In this document: one piece after another, positions 1 through 7,179 of the stretch
Numbering within the stretch: the first letter of the stretch is position 1
How the letters are laid out: every line of letters begins with the position of its first letter
Assembly (NCBI RefSeq): GCF_016908275.1
Contig: NZ_JAFBDN010000015.1
Location: 1 to 32,025 of the forward strand
Direction: 5' to 3'
Source: Periweissella beninensis
Lineage (GTDB): Bacteria; Bacillota; Bacilli; Lactobacillales; Lactobacillaceae
Length of the DNA: 32,025 nucleotides
The notes under the pieces: model-generated
What the model was told of the DNA's origin: nothing
Database searches by the model: none
The model's input: only the letters and a program-made list of their open reading frames with translations
Position numbers and translations under genes: made by a program

Positions 1-47
1 TTTGTGTGAGAACTCCAATGATACCTGATTTTTAAGTCTTGGTGTTT

Positions 48-212
48 TTATTTTGTCATTTTTCTAAAGTGGCTAACTTGATTATAAAATTCGCCGTTTA
101 ATGTTGTTTGCTTAATATCAATAGTTTCCCACATATTATTTTGTGCATGTACATTCCCTACCATCATCCAAAATGATCCTATTAACGTTAATAATATTAA
201 TTTATATTTCAC
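48..212 (-). CDS. Small secreted protein, possibly truncated (54 aa)
   Basis: A short frame starting at GTG, with an AGAGG ribosome site 8 nt upstream (221-225). The N-terminus is a clear signal peptide: Lys-Tyr-Lys, a hydrophobic core of about 15 residues, then an Ala-X-Ala-like end (VHA before QNN). Only about 30 mature residues follow, ending FRKMTK. No family is recognised. The promoter carries a WalR-like box, which would suit a cell-wall-associated protein. The stop follows an A-run (AGAAAAATG); adding one A would open a frame that runs on to the window edge, so this may be the 5' part of a frameshifted longer gene. Export is well supported; function is unknown. Confidence 0.55.
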   Translation of the reverse strand: MKYKLILLTLIGSFWMMVGNVHAQNNMWETIDIKQTTLNGEFYNQVSHFRKMTK

Positions 213-245
213 AAATTTAACCTCTTTTTATTATAAATAAATAAT

Positions 246-285
246 ATCATAATTATATTAGTTAATAACTTACAAAATGGTTACA
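246..285 (-). promoter_or_regulatory. Promoter with WalR-like box for the small secreted protein
   Basis: Minus strand: TGTAAC-CATTT-TGTAAG (285-269) matches the WalR/YycF consensus TGTWAH-N5-TGTWAH except the last base. Its second half overlaps a -35 TTGTAA (275-270). An 18-nt spacer and a -10 TATGAT (251-246) follow. The upstream region of the secreted Apf-like gene at 9530 has the same layout. WalR control is inferred. Confidence 0.45.
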
Positions 286-289
286 TTTG

Positions 290-318
290 TTTCGACTTAC
301 ATTGATTTGCTATATAAT
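290..318 (+). promoter_or_regulatory. Probable promoter of the tsaE operon
   Basis: Perfect -10 TATAAT at 313-318, with only a weak -35 (TTTCGA, 290-295, 17-nt spacer). It would leave a leader of about 115 nt, AT-rich, in which I see no conserved structure. The tsaE ATG itself lacks a strong Shine-Dalgarno sequence. Confidence 0.4.
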
Positions 319-441
319 TAGGTTTAATTGCTAAACTATGTAAAAAGCGATTAGTACAAACCACTTTACTAGAAAGGATTTAGTATAATTAATAAATATT
401 ATATTAATGATATTTATTTATATAGTAACTATCGGCTTAAT

Positions 442-909
442 ATGAAAATCTTTAATGTCAATAATGCCCAAGAAACCAAACAAATTGGTACCCAATTAGC
501 TTATTTATTATCAGCTGGCGACTTACTTTTATTAGATGGTGATCTAGGTGCAGGTAAAACTACCTTTACGAAGGGACTAGCTATCGGGCTAGGAGTTACT
601 CGGACTATCAAAAGTCCAACTTTTACCATTATTCGTGAATATCAAGGCGGTAAATTTCCTTTATACCACATGGATGTATATCGTTTGGAAAATGGCGGTG
701 GTAATGAACTAGGATTGGAAGAATATTTCATGTCTGGTGGTATTAGCGTCGTTGAATGGTCAAATTTTATTAGCGATGTTTTACCAAAAAATTATCTTAA
801 AATATCATTTTCACGTGATGATAAGCATCTTGATTCAACTACCCGAACAATTACAATGGAGGCTACTAATAACCACTATCAGCATATTTTGGAGCAACTA
901 GATGAGTAA
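442..909 (+). CDS. tsaE: tRNA threonylcarbamoyladenosine synthesis ATPase TsaE
   Basis: TsaE is the P-loop ATPase that works with TsaB and TsaD in cytoplasmic synthesis of t6A37 on ANN-reading tRNAs. The 155 residues are the usual family length. Visible motifs are Walker [10 protein letters not shown] (33-41), the switch-like SPTF (58-61), HMDVYRL (76-82) and the VVEW block near 103-106. The start is set by family alignment (MKIF...ETKQIG); no strong ribosome site precedes it. The last codons overlap the next gene by 8 nt, so the two are translationally coupled. In many Firmicutes tsaE is followed by an acetyltransferase gene, as here, although tsaB and rimI are not adjacent. Confidence 0.95.
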   Translation: MKIFNVNNAQETKQIGTQLAYLLSAGDLLLLDGDLGAGKTTFTKGLAIGLGVTRTIKSPTFTIIREYQGGKFPLYHMDVYRLENGGGNELGLEEYFMSGGISVVEWSNFISDVLPKNYLKISFSRDDKHLDSTTRTITMEATNNHYQHILEQLDE

Positions 910-1438
910 AAACAACACAGATACTGTTAGCATCCGGCCAATTAATTCAACTGATGCAAGTGCCTTACTTAAATTAGTTAAAGTATTAATCACGGAAAGT
1001 GATACGTTTACTCTCGATACTAATTTAAAATATTATTCTGTTGAACAACAAGTTATCGCGATTAATGAAATTCAAGCAACGACTACTAACGTTATTTTTG
1101 TTGCTGCTTATAAAGATCAATTAATCGGCCTTGCAACTATTCAACCTACCCTTCATGATAATAAACAAGGTGAAATTGGTGTAGCAGTTTTAAAAGCTTT
1201 TCAAGGTAATAAACTTGCACAAGCTTTAATTGATGAAAGTATTTATTGGGCTGAAAGTTATAGTACCTTAAATAATCTATTTTTAAGTGTTCAAGTACAA
1301 AATGCGCCCGCTATTCATATTTATCAAAAGTTTAATTTTGAAGTTATTCCAGCTAGCACTAGAACAATTACTCTTAAAAATAATAAAACGGTTACTACTT
1401 TTGATATGCAATTTGACTTAACTCCACTTATTGGCTAA
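902..1438 (+). CDS. GNAT family N-acetyltransferase
   Basis: This 178-residue protein has the GNAT fold pattern: an N-terminal strand with IRPINSTDASALLKL, the acetyl-CoA-binding region (EIGVAVLKAFQGNKLAQALID, about 97-117) and a C-terminal block with NAPAIHIYQKFNFEVI. In GNAT proteins the corresponding loop is usually Q/RxxGxG/A; here it is degenerate (QGNKLA). The substrate cannot be told. It starts inside the end of tsaE with GGAG 7 nt upstream and is followed 12 nt later by the exonuclease gene. A RimI-like protein acetylase is one option, but the similarity is not strong enough to name it. Confidence 0.85.
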   Translation: MSKNNTDTVSIRPINSTDASALLKLVKVLITESDTFTLDTNLKYYSVEQQVIAINEIQATTTNVIFVAAYKDQLIGLATIQPTLHDNKQGEIGVAVLKAFQGNKLAQALIDESIYWAESYSTLNNLFLSVQVQNAPAIHIYQKFNFEVIPASTRTITLKNNKTVTTFDMQFDLTPLIG

Positions 1439-1450
1439 AAGGAGACGATT

Positions 1451-1990
1451 ATGGATTTTATTGCCATTGATTTTGAAACGGCTAATCCAAGCCGTAACAG
1501 TGCTGTTTCATTAGCATTAACAATTGTTCGGGATAATTCTATTAGTGATGAATTTTACACTTTAATTAATCCACAAACTACTTTTCACCGACGTAATATC
1601 CAAATCCATGGCATTACTTCGCAGGATGTTGTTAATGCGCCCACTTTTCCTCTTATTTGGGAACAAATTAAAATGTTCTTTACAAGTGATCAACTTGTAA
1701 TTGCACATAATGCCCCCTTTGATAATAGTGTTTTAAAAAACACCCTCCTATCATATAACCTAATAGTCCCTACTTTTTTAAGTTTGGACACAGCTCGGCT
1801 AAGCAAACAATTGCTACCGCATTTAGTAAACCATAAATTAAATACAGTAGCGAATGCACTTGATATTCCTCTGGTTCATCATCACAATGCTTTGGATGAT
1901 AGTCTCGCCGCTGCTAATATACTTCTAAAGGAATATGCCCAATTTGGTGAAACACCTATTAATCAAGCTATAAAACTATATCAGAGCTAA
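1451..1990 (+). CDS. DnaQ/PolC-type 3'-5' exonuclease (DEDDh)
   Basis: A 179-residue stand-alone exonuclease domain. The DEDDh signature is complete: Exo I DFET (residues 7-10), Exo II in AHNAPFDNSVL (about 84-94) and Exo III with H...D in HHHNALDDS (about 143-151). It resembles the PolC-associated epsilon exonuclease domain without polymerase parts, so it may proofread or trim DNA or RNA ends. The ribosome site is AAGGAG at 1438-1443. It is the last gene of the tsaE operon and stops about 30 nt before a strong hairpin terminator. Confidence 0.88.
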   Translation: MDFIAIDFETANPSRNSAVSLALTIVRDNSISDEFYTLINPQTTFHRRNIQIHGITSQDVVNAPTFPLIWEQIKMFFTSDQLVIAHNAPFDNSVLKNTLLSYNLIVPTFLSLDTARLSKQLLPHLVNHKLNTVANALDIPLVHHHNALDDSLAAANILLKEYAQFGETPINQAIKLYQS

Positions 1991-2021
1991 TAATGTTTCC
2001 TATTGAAGCATTAATCTTTAA

Positions 2022-2073
2022 ATTATAACCCCCCTTAAAAGCTAAAGTAATCACTTTTAAGGGGGGTTATAAT
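2022..2073. terminator. Strong bidirectional terminator
   Basis: A perfect 19-bp inverted repeat (2022-2040 with 2055-2073) with a 14-nt loop and a C6/G6 core flanked by A/T runs. It lies between the convergent exonuclease and antiporter genes and should stop transcripts from both sides. Confidence 0.9.
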
Positions 2074-2079
2074 ATTTAC

Positions 2080-4182
2080 CTACAATTCTTCACTCGAATC
2101 ATTAAATGCTGCATTTTCAGCGTAATTGATATGTTGTCGTAATTGTACGGCTGTTTTTCGTGATATTTGATGTTGTGCGTAAAGCTGAGCTACTCCTTCT
2201 CTTTGAGCAGTCAAGGCGACTGCTAAAATCTCCGCTTTCTCTTGCATTGCATCCCTATTTTCAGCATTATTATCTTGTTTTATTTTTTCAATTCGACTAC
2301 GATATTGAATAATCAAATTGTAAACAGCTTGATGATCATATACATGTGCCGCTTCTTTTACACTTAAATAATCGGATAAGCCTTTAATTGCTGCTTTAGC
2401 AGTTTCCCTACGTGCTAATTCATATTGAGACTGCAATTCTTCCGTATCATCACCACTCAACCAAATTCTAATGAATCTAAAAAATCTACGAATTGCATAT
2501 TCAATCCATCGACTCGAAAATGTTATTTGTCGATGCATATAATTCTCGAGTTCATTTTCTTGCCGTTCAATTCTACGAATTCCTGAATGGTATACTAACT
2601 GTGATATTTTTTCATTTATTAATAACTTTTGTAAACAGTCTCGTTCAATCATAAGACCTTTTTTACGTAGCTCAATTTCATCTTCAATTACTGGTGCTAC
2701 TAAACTATCGGCTTGATACTTAAGTTGAATTTTCCGAATTAAAAATTGATATTCTAAAATAAGATCATAGATGATTCCTTGATTCCCTTCACGTCGTAGG
2801 TTTTCAAGTGTTTTTACAGCCATCTGTAAAGTAATAATTCTTGCAGTTGGTTCACTTATATAATATGGTGCTAAAGCTTTCCCTTCATCATATAAGGCTT
2901 TTATTGTCTGTGTTTCCTCATCAATTATAATTTTTTTCTGTGTTACCCATGGTAAAACAACAACTGCCATTAATAAGCTCAATAAAATAGTTACCGCAGC
3001 TAATGCAATTGTTAATTCCCGTGCTGGAAAGCCAGCACCATTTTTTAGCGTACTGGGAATTGATAAAACCCCTGCCATCGTTATTGAGCCTCTAACTCCC
3101 GTCAGTCCTGATAAGATAGCAACACGCCATGATACTGCTTCATGAGTATTTTTCTTAAAATGATGTGTCCACTGACTAACATAGGTCCACAAAACACGAA
3201 TAATAAATAAAATCATCCAAATTACAACGGCATAACCAACAACCTCAAAAATATTAAACTGTGCTGCTCCTGTTGAAATATGCGTAGCTACTGGTAATTC
3301 AATACCTAAAATAACAAATAACATTCCATTCAATAAATATGAAACAATCTTCCAAGTATTAATTCCTATTAAAGTTAACTCTGGTGTTTCTTCAATACTT
3401 TTAGTTGAATGCACATTTGCTAAAATACCTGCAGCCACCACCGCAATCACGCCAGAAGCATTGAAAACTTCTTCAGCAATAAAAAATATTAAAAATGGTG
3501 TTATTAGCTGCACAACAACATGAAATATGGCATCATCAATTCCTTTTCGGCGTAAGTTATCAATAACTAAATTAATTAACTGCATGAAGACCAAGCCAAC
3601 AACTATCCCCACAATAATTAATCTCACCATTTCTAAACCAATCCAGGGTATTTGGGTGATGCTAAATGCCCCAGTAACTGTCGCGGTGATTGCAAATCTA
3701 AAGGCCACCAAACCACTAGCATCGTTAATTAGACTTTCGCCAGCAACCAGGTGCATAATTCTAGCCGGTAAACTAACTGAGTTCCCAATTGACTGGACTG
3801 CTACTGGGTCAGTTGGTGATAAAATAGCTGCTAACGCAAATGCTACTGGTAAAGGAATCGCTGGTACAATCAGGTAAATTAGCCACCCACCTAGAATCGT
3901 TGTTAATAAAACTAATAAAATTGCATTTCCAAAAATTGGCCCTCTTAATTCCCATAGTTCTTTCTTTGGAAATGTCCAAGCATCATTGAACAATAATGGT
4001 GCAATAAATAATAGCAAAAACCAATCTGTTTCTAACTTAATTTCTGTATGAAACATTAAAGCTGCACTAGCACCTAAAATAATTTGCACAATACTAACTG
4101 GAATTTTTGGGATGAAATGCGAAATTATATTAGCACAAATAATTAAAAATACTAATAAAATAACTACTTCCAAAATTGGCAC
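2080..4182 (-). CDS. CPA1 family Na+/H+ antiporter
   Basis: A monovalent cation/proton antiporter of the NhaP/CPA1 family, in the cytoplasmic membrane. About 12 hydrophobic segments fill the first 430 residues. The family motifs SPTDPVAV and GESLINDASGLVAF (the Asn-Asp pair of electroneutral CPA1 proteins) are intact. A long charged, helical cytoplasmic tail (about 430-700) is probably regulatory. I chose the GTG at 4182 because GGAGG lies 8 nt before it; the ATG 15 nt upstream at 4197 contains that site and has none of its own. It is a single gene between two terminators. Likely roles are Na+ efflux and pH homeostasis; the transported ion is not provable here. Confidence 0.9.
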   Translation of the reverse strand: MPILEVVILLVFLIICANIISHFIPKIPVSIVQIILGASAALMFHTEIKLETDWFLLLFIAPLLFNDAWTFPKKELWELRGPIFGNAILLVLLTTILGGWLIYLIVPAIPLPVAFALAAILSPTDPVAVQSIGNSVSLPARIMHLVAGESLINDASGLVAFRFAITATVTGAFSITQIPWIGLEMVRLIIVGIVVGLVFMQLINLVIDNLRRKGIDDAIFHVVVQLITPFLIFFIAEEVFNASGVIAVVAAGILANVHSTKSIEETPELTLIGINTWKIVSYLLNGMLFVILGIELPVATHISTGAAQFNIFEVVGYAVVIWMILFIIRVLWTYVSQWTHHFKKNTHEAVSWRVAILSGLTGVRGSITMAGVLSIPSTLKNGAGFPARELTIALAAVTILLSLLMAVVVLPWVTQKKIIIDEETQTIKALYDEGKALAPYYISEPTARIITLQMAVKTLENLRREGNQGIIYDLILEYQFLIRKIQLKYQADSLVAPVIEDEIELRKKGLMIERDCLQKLLINEKISQLVYHSGIRRIERQENELENYMHRQITFSSRWIEYAIRRFFRFIRIWLSGDDTEELQSQYELARRETAKAAIKGLSDYLSVKEAAHVYDHQAVYNLIIQYRSRIEKIKQDNNAENRDAMQEKAEILAVALTAQREGVAQLYAQHQISRKTAVQLRQHINYAENAAFNDSSEEL

Positions 4183-4243
4183 GTAAAGTTCCTCCATTCT
4201 AGTCTATTACTATTAATAATAGCTAAGGTTTAAAGAAAACGCA

Positions 4244-4284
4244 AAAGTTCTTCTTTTAATATTTATCATTAAAAGAAGAACTTT
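4244..4284 (-). terminator. Terminator after murB
   Basis: A perfect 17-bp hairpin (4244-4260 with 4268-4284) with a 7-nt loop. It follows the murB stop directly on the minus strand. The stem is rich in A/T and ends in a T-run. Confidence 0.8.
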
Positions 4285-4301
4285 ATATTACTATCTTAAA
4301 T

Positions 4302-5198
4302 TTAATCTGAGCCCATTATCCTAACTTCTGGTTCTAACTTAACTTTATCTTTTTCATATACCACAGCTTGAACATGTTTAATTACTTGTAAAAAATCACT
4401 TGCCGTCGCATGGTCAATATTAACAACAAAACCAGCATGCTTCTTTGAAACCTCGGCACCACCTACCCGATAACCTTGGAGGCCAGCATCCATAATCAAT
4501 TTACCAGCATAATAGCCAGTTGGTCGCTTAAAAGTTGAGCCAGCAGAAGGTAATTCAAGAGGCTGTTTATCCCGACGTCTTTGATTAAAATCATCCATTG
4601 TTGCTCTAATTATCGTTTTATCACCTTTTTGCAACTGGAAACTAGCGGCAATAATTACGTCGTGTGTATGTTGCATAACACTATCACGATAATTTAACTT
4701 TGCCTCTTCTTTCGTATAGGTCTTATACTTACCATTTCTAGTAATTACATCAACAGAAGCTAAAATATCATTTGTTTCACCATTATATGCCCCAGCATTC
4801 ATATAAACAGCACCACCAATTGAGCCTGGAATACCAGCCGCCCATTCAAAGCCAGTTAAGCCTTGCTGATATGCATATTCTGAAGTATCAATAGTTAATG
4901 TTCCAGCTAATACAGTTAAACTATCGGCGTCATGCCTAATACCGACGAGCTTAGTCATCATCAGAACAATTCCTCTTATACCCCCATCTTTAATTAATAA
5001 ATTTGATGAATTGCCTAATACTGTCAATAAAAGTTCATTTTCATGAGCAAAATCAACAATCTTATGGACCTCTTCAATAGAATGGGGAAAAACTAACCAA
5101 TCTGCAGGTCCGCCAATTGCTGTATGTGTATACTTATTTAAAAGTTCATTTTTTAATATTTCCATTGTTGGAAATTCATTAATTAAATCGACTATCAT
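4302..5198 (-). CDS. murB: UDP-N-acetylenolpyruvoylglucosamine reductase MurB
   Basis: MurB reduces UDP-GlcNAc-enolpyruvate to UDP-MurNAc with NADPH and FAD, the second committed step of peptidoglycan precursor synthesis in the cytoplasm. At 298 residues it is the short (type II) form typical of Firmicutes. The FAD-binding motif GNSSNLL (62-68), the catalytic Ser in AGSTFKRP (Ser221) and the C-terminal PEVRIMG with Glu291 are all present. The ribosome site is AAAGG before the ATG. It is probably transcribed on its own, since a terminator-bearing tRNA unit lies upstream. Confidence 0.96.
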   Translation of the reverse strand: MIVDLINEFPTMEILKNELLNKYTHTAIGGPADWLVFPHSIEEVHKIVDFAHENELLLTVLGNSSNLLIKDGGIRGIVLMMTKLVGIRHDADSLTVLAGTLTIDTSEYAYQQGLTGFEWAAGIPGSIGGAVYMNAGAYNGETNDILASVDVITRNGKYKTYTKEEAKLNYRDSVMQHTHDVIIAASFQLQKGDKTIIRATMDDFNQRRRDKQPLELPSAGSTFKRPTGYYAGKLIMDAGLQGYRVGGAEVSKKHAGFVVNIDHATASDFLQVIKHVQAVVYEKDKVKLEPEVRIMGSD

Positions 5199-5271
5199 TT
5201 TATCAACCTTTTTTCTAAATAATTACCACCAAAAATTATAACTAACATCTATTTAACATTATAAACTAAAT

Positions 5272-5304
5272 AAAAAAGTCATGATACTCGGTTATATCAC
5301 AACT
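5272..5304 (-). terminator. Terminator of the tRNA-Val unit
   Basis: On the minus strand a 10-bp stem (5295-5304 with 5277-5286, including two G-U pairs) and an 8-nt loop are followed by six T residues (5277-5272). It begins 17 nt after the tRNA end. Confidence 0.7.
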
Positions 5305-5321
5305 TTATGCTATCTATTGTA

Positions 5322-5394
5322 TGGAAGATACAGGGCTCGAACCTGTGACCCTCTGCTTGTAAGGCAGATGCTCTCCCAACTGAGCTAATCTTCC
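5322..5394 (-). tRNA. tRNA-Val (anticodon TAC)
   Basis: 73 nt that fold as a complete cloverleaf: 7-bp acceptor (GGAAGAT/ATCTTCC), 4-bp D stem, 5-bp anticodon stem TCTGC/GCAGA with loop CTTACAA, variable loop GGGTC and T arm ACAGG-TTCGAGC-CCTGT. The anticodon TAC sits at 5361-5359. The discriminator is A; CCA is not encoded. It has its own promoter and terminator, so it is a single-tRNA unit between the 146-aa gene and murB. Confidence 0.96.
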
Positions 5395-5410
5395 ATTCAC
5401 TATACATAAA

Positions 5411-5438
5411 AGTATAGCATAATTTTTACGTTATTCAA
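5411..5438 (-). promoter_or_regulatory. Promoter of tRNA-Val
   Basis: The -35 TTGAAT (5438-5433) overlaps the end of the 146-aa gene. A 16-nt spacer and a -10 TATACT (5416-5411) follow. This places the start about 10 nt before the mature tRNA. Confidence 0.65.
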
Positions 5439-5871
5439 TATTAAATTTGTTTTTTTGATTAGAGCTTAACCGCCATTTTAAATAATGATCTGCTAATGCT
5501 AAATTATTATCAAGATTTTCTTTAGTGAAATCATTTCTAACCTGTGCACGTAATTCAGTTTCTAATAATCCACTTAAATCCTGCCATAATGGGCCAACAC
5601 CAACCATTATATTTAACATACCTTTTTCGGTATGTTGATCCGTTTTAAATATAATTTGTACTCTTAGAGCAAAACTACGGTAAGCAACAAAGTCTGCATT
5701 TAGATTACCTTCTTCCCAAGAAAATGTCGGAAAAACAACTACCGATGAGCCAAAATGATCTTCAATGGTTTCTGTAACAATTTGTTGAACCTCAACTAAA
5801 TACAAATCCCTTAGCTCGTCATTTTGATTATTTTTAGGTTTTTTTTCAATTTCTTTTTTCCCAAATAACAT
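5431..5871 (-). CDS. Conserved-looking hypothetical protein (146 aa)
   Basis: I do not recognise this family. The start is the ATG at 5871 (MLFGKKEIEKK), because GGAAG lies 8 nt upstream; a TTG five codons earlier is in frame but contains that site. The N-terminus is a basic, Lys-rich stretch, followed by an alpha/beta pattern: a helix near LRDLYLVEVQQIVTETIEDHF, then strands with aromatic residues (VVVFPTFSWEEG, ADFVAYRSFALRVQIIFKT). There is no signal peptide or membrane helix, so it should be cytoplasmic. It lies 43 nt after the cold-shock/NERD gene and probably shares the ezrA operon, which hints at a related job. Function is unknown. Confidence 0.75.
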   Translation of the reverse strand: MLFGKKEIEKKPKNNQNDELRDLYLVEVQQIVTETIEDHFGSSVVVFPTFSWEEGNLNADFVAYRSFALRVQIIFKTDQHTEKGMLNIMVGVGPLWQDLSGLLETELRAQVRNDFTKENLDNNLALADHYLKWRLSSNQKNKFNIE

Positions 5872-5914
5872 ATCAATCACTTCCAAATAATTTATTAATT
5901 TTATATTATCATTA

Positions 5915-7150
5915 TTATTGATAAATTTCTTCTAAATGCTCAAAAACATACATCGCAGCCTCATACCGAGACAACATTGAATATGCATCATTTAAGAAGT
6001 GCTCATCCGGTAAAACATATTGAAACTGGCGATTAGCTTCTAATGCATTATTTAAAACTGCTAAGATTCGTTGAACTTCATCATTTTTCAATATTGCTTG
6101 TCTTGTCTTACGAATTGGTCTTGCAATCGCATCATACAATAATCCAGTTCTCACAATAATTTCAGCCGATAAATTTTGTAACTCAACATTCTCATTTGGT
6201 ATTACAAATATTGGCGTAGCTAAAAGCTTTACTTTATCAATATTTTCTAGTTCTTTAGCACTAAACAGTACTCCTTCAACTGCGGCAATATGTAAATCAT
6301 TTTGATTAGTAACATTTTCTTGAGCAGCCCCGATTCGCCCCCATTGACCATCTTTTGTTATCGTTATTTTTTGTTCTTGATTTTTATTTGCCCCATAATT
6401 TTTAACTTCAATAACATGGATACCAAACATTGAGACCGTAATAAAATCAATTTCAGTAGCACCGATAACGTTACCGTCACTATCAAATTCGGGTAATGTC
6501 GGATTTTGTACATATTCAAGTTGATGTTGATCAAGTTTCGCTTGTACTAATTGCTCGCCACGCACTCCATAATAGCGGCCACGTTGTTCATAGTTCATTT
6601 TCCTAAGATTTTTTTGTAATGTTATTAGTTCTTCAATTTGGTTTTTTTTCGGTAATAAATTACGATTAACTAATAAATTTTTTAATTGCTCATGCTTATC
6701 AAAGTCATCCATTAAATCTAAAAGCTTTGAAATCCATTCATTAATAGTTGATAACATTGTTGATGGCAAAACATCATTATCTTCACCAAAATCATTTTGG
6801 ATATTATTTAAATATTCATATGCAGCAGCCATGTTAGTAGTGCTAGTACGTACACCTGGTACAGGTAATCTTTTACGAAAAGTCGTATAGTTACCCTGTT
6901 TTAGCATCAATTTAATTTGTTTGGCCATTCTTTTTTCATCACGTTGAACTGGATTAGCATGAAGACGATTTGCTTCGTCCATTTCTGTTTCATACTCAAC
7001 ATAATCACCAACTTTAACGGGTTGATAATTAGCCCAAGCTAATAAAAAAAAGATTGATTGATCATCATCACTTTGAATAAATCCGTATCCCCCAGCATGT
7101 CTTCTTCGGTCATAGGGAACTATTTCACGAACACGGCCTTTATATTCCAT
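5915..7150 (-). CDS. Cold-shock-like domain fused to NERD nuclease-related domain
   Basis: A 411-residue protein with two recognisable parts. Residues 1-70 resemble a cold-shock/OB fold that binds single-stranded nucleic acid: GYGFIQSDDDQSIFF (21-35) matches the RNP-type pattern, then VKVGDYVEYE. A helical linker (70-185) follows. Residues about 190-310 match NERD (nuclease-related, PD-(D/E)xK-like): YYGVRGEQ with Glu199, then EIDFITVSMFGIHVIEVKNYG with Asp235, Glu248 and Lys250. A helical C-terminus ends the protein. It follows ezrA by 29 nt, so it is co-transcribed. An RNA/DNA-targeted nuclease is a reasonable inference from the domains, not a shown function. Confidence 0.8.
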   Translation of the reverse strand: MEYKGRVREIVPYDRRRHAGGYGFIQSDDDQSIFFLLAWANYQPVKVGDYVEYETEMDEANRLHANPVQRDEKRMAKQIKLMLKQGNYTTFRKRLPVPGVRTSTTNMAAAYEYLNNIQNDFGEDNDVLPSTMLSTINEWISKLLDLMDDFDKHEQLKNLLVNRNLLPKKNQIEELITLQKNLRKMNYEQRGRYYGVRGEQLVQAKLDQHQLEYVQNPTLPEFDSDGNVIGATEIDFITVSMFGIHVIEVKNYGANKNQEQKITITKDGQWGRIGAAQENVTNQNDLHIAAVEGVLFSAKELENIDKVKLLATPIFVIPNENVELQNLSAEIIVRTGLLYDAIARPIRKTRQAILKNDEVQRILAVLNNALEANRQFQYVLPDEHFLNDAYSMLSRYEAAMYVFEHLEEIYQ

Positions 7151-7179
7151 ATAAGTAATTTACCTTTCAAGTTAGGTCC

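Noticed and set aside
2022-2073. Long inverted repeats (also 13296-13360) as miniature transposable elements
   Set aside because: Both lie exactly between convergent genes, end in A/T runs and lack target duplications; they are terminators.
3527-3877. Open frames opposite the antiporter, amtB, glmS, cdaA, yvcK, rapZ, mleP and mleA genes
   Set aside because: They are antisense shadows of well-supported genes, with no ribosome sites and no family features.
5322-5394. tRNA-Val as an integration site
   Set aside because: No integrase, repeated tRNA end or foreign-looking DNA lies on either side; murB and the 146-aa gene continue the normal chromosome.
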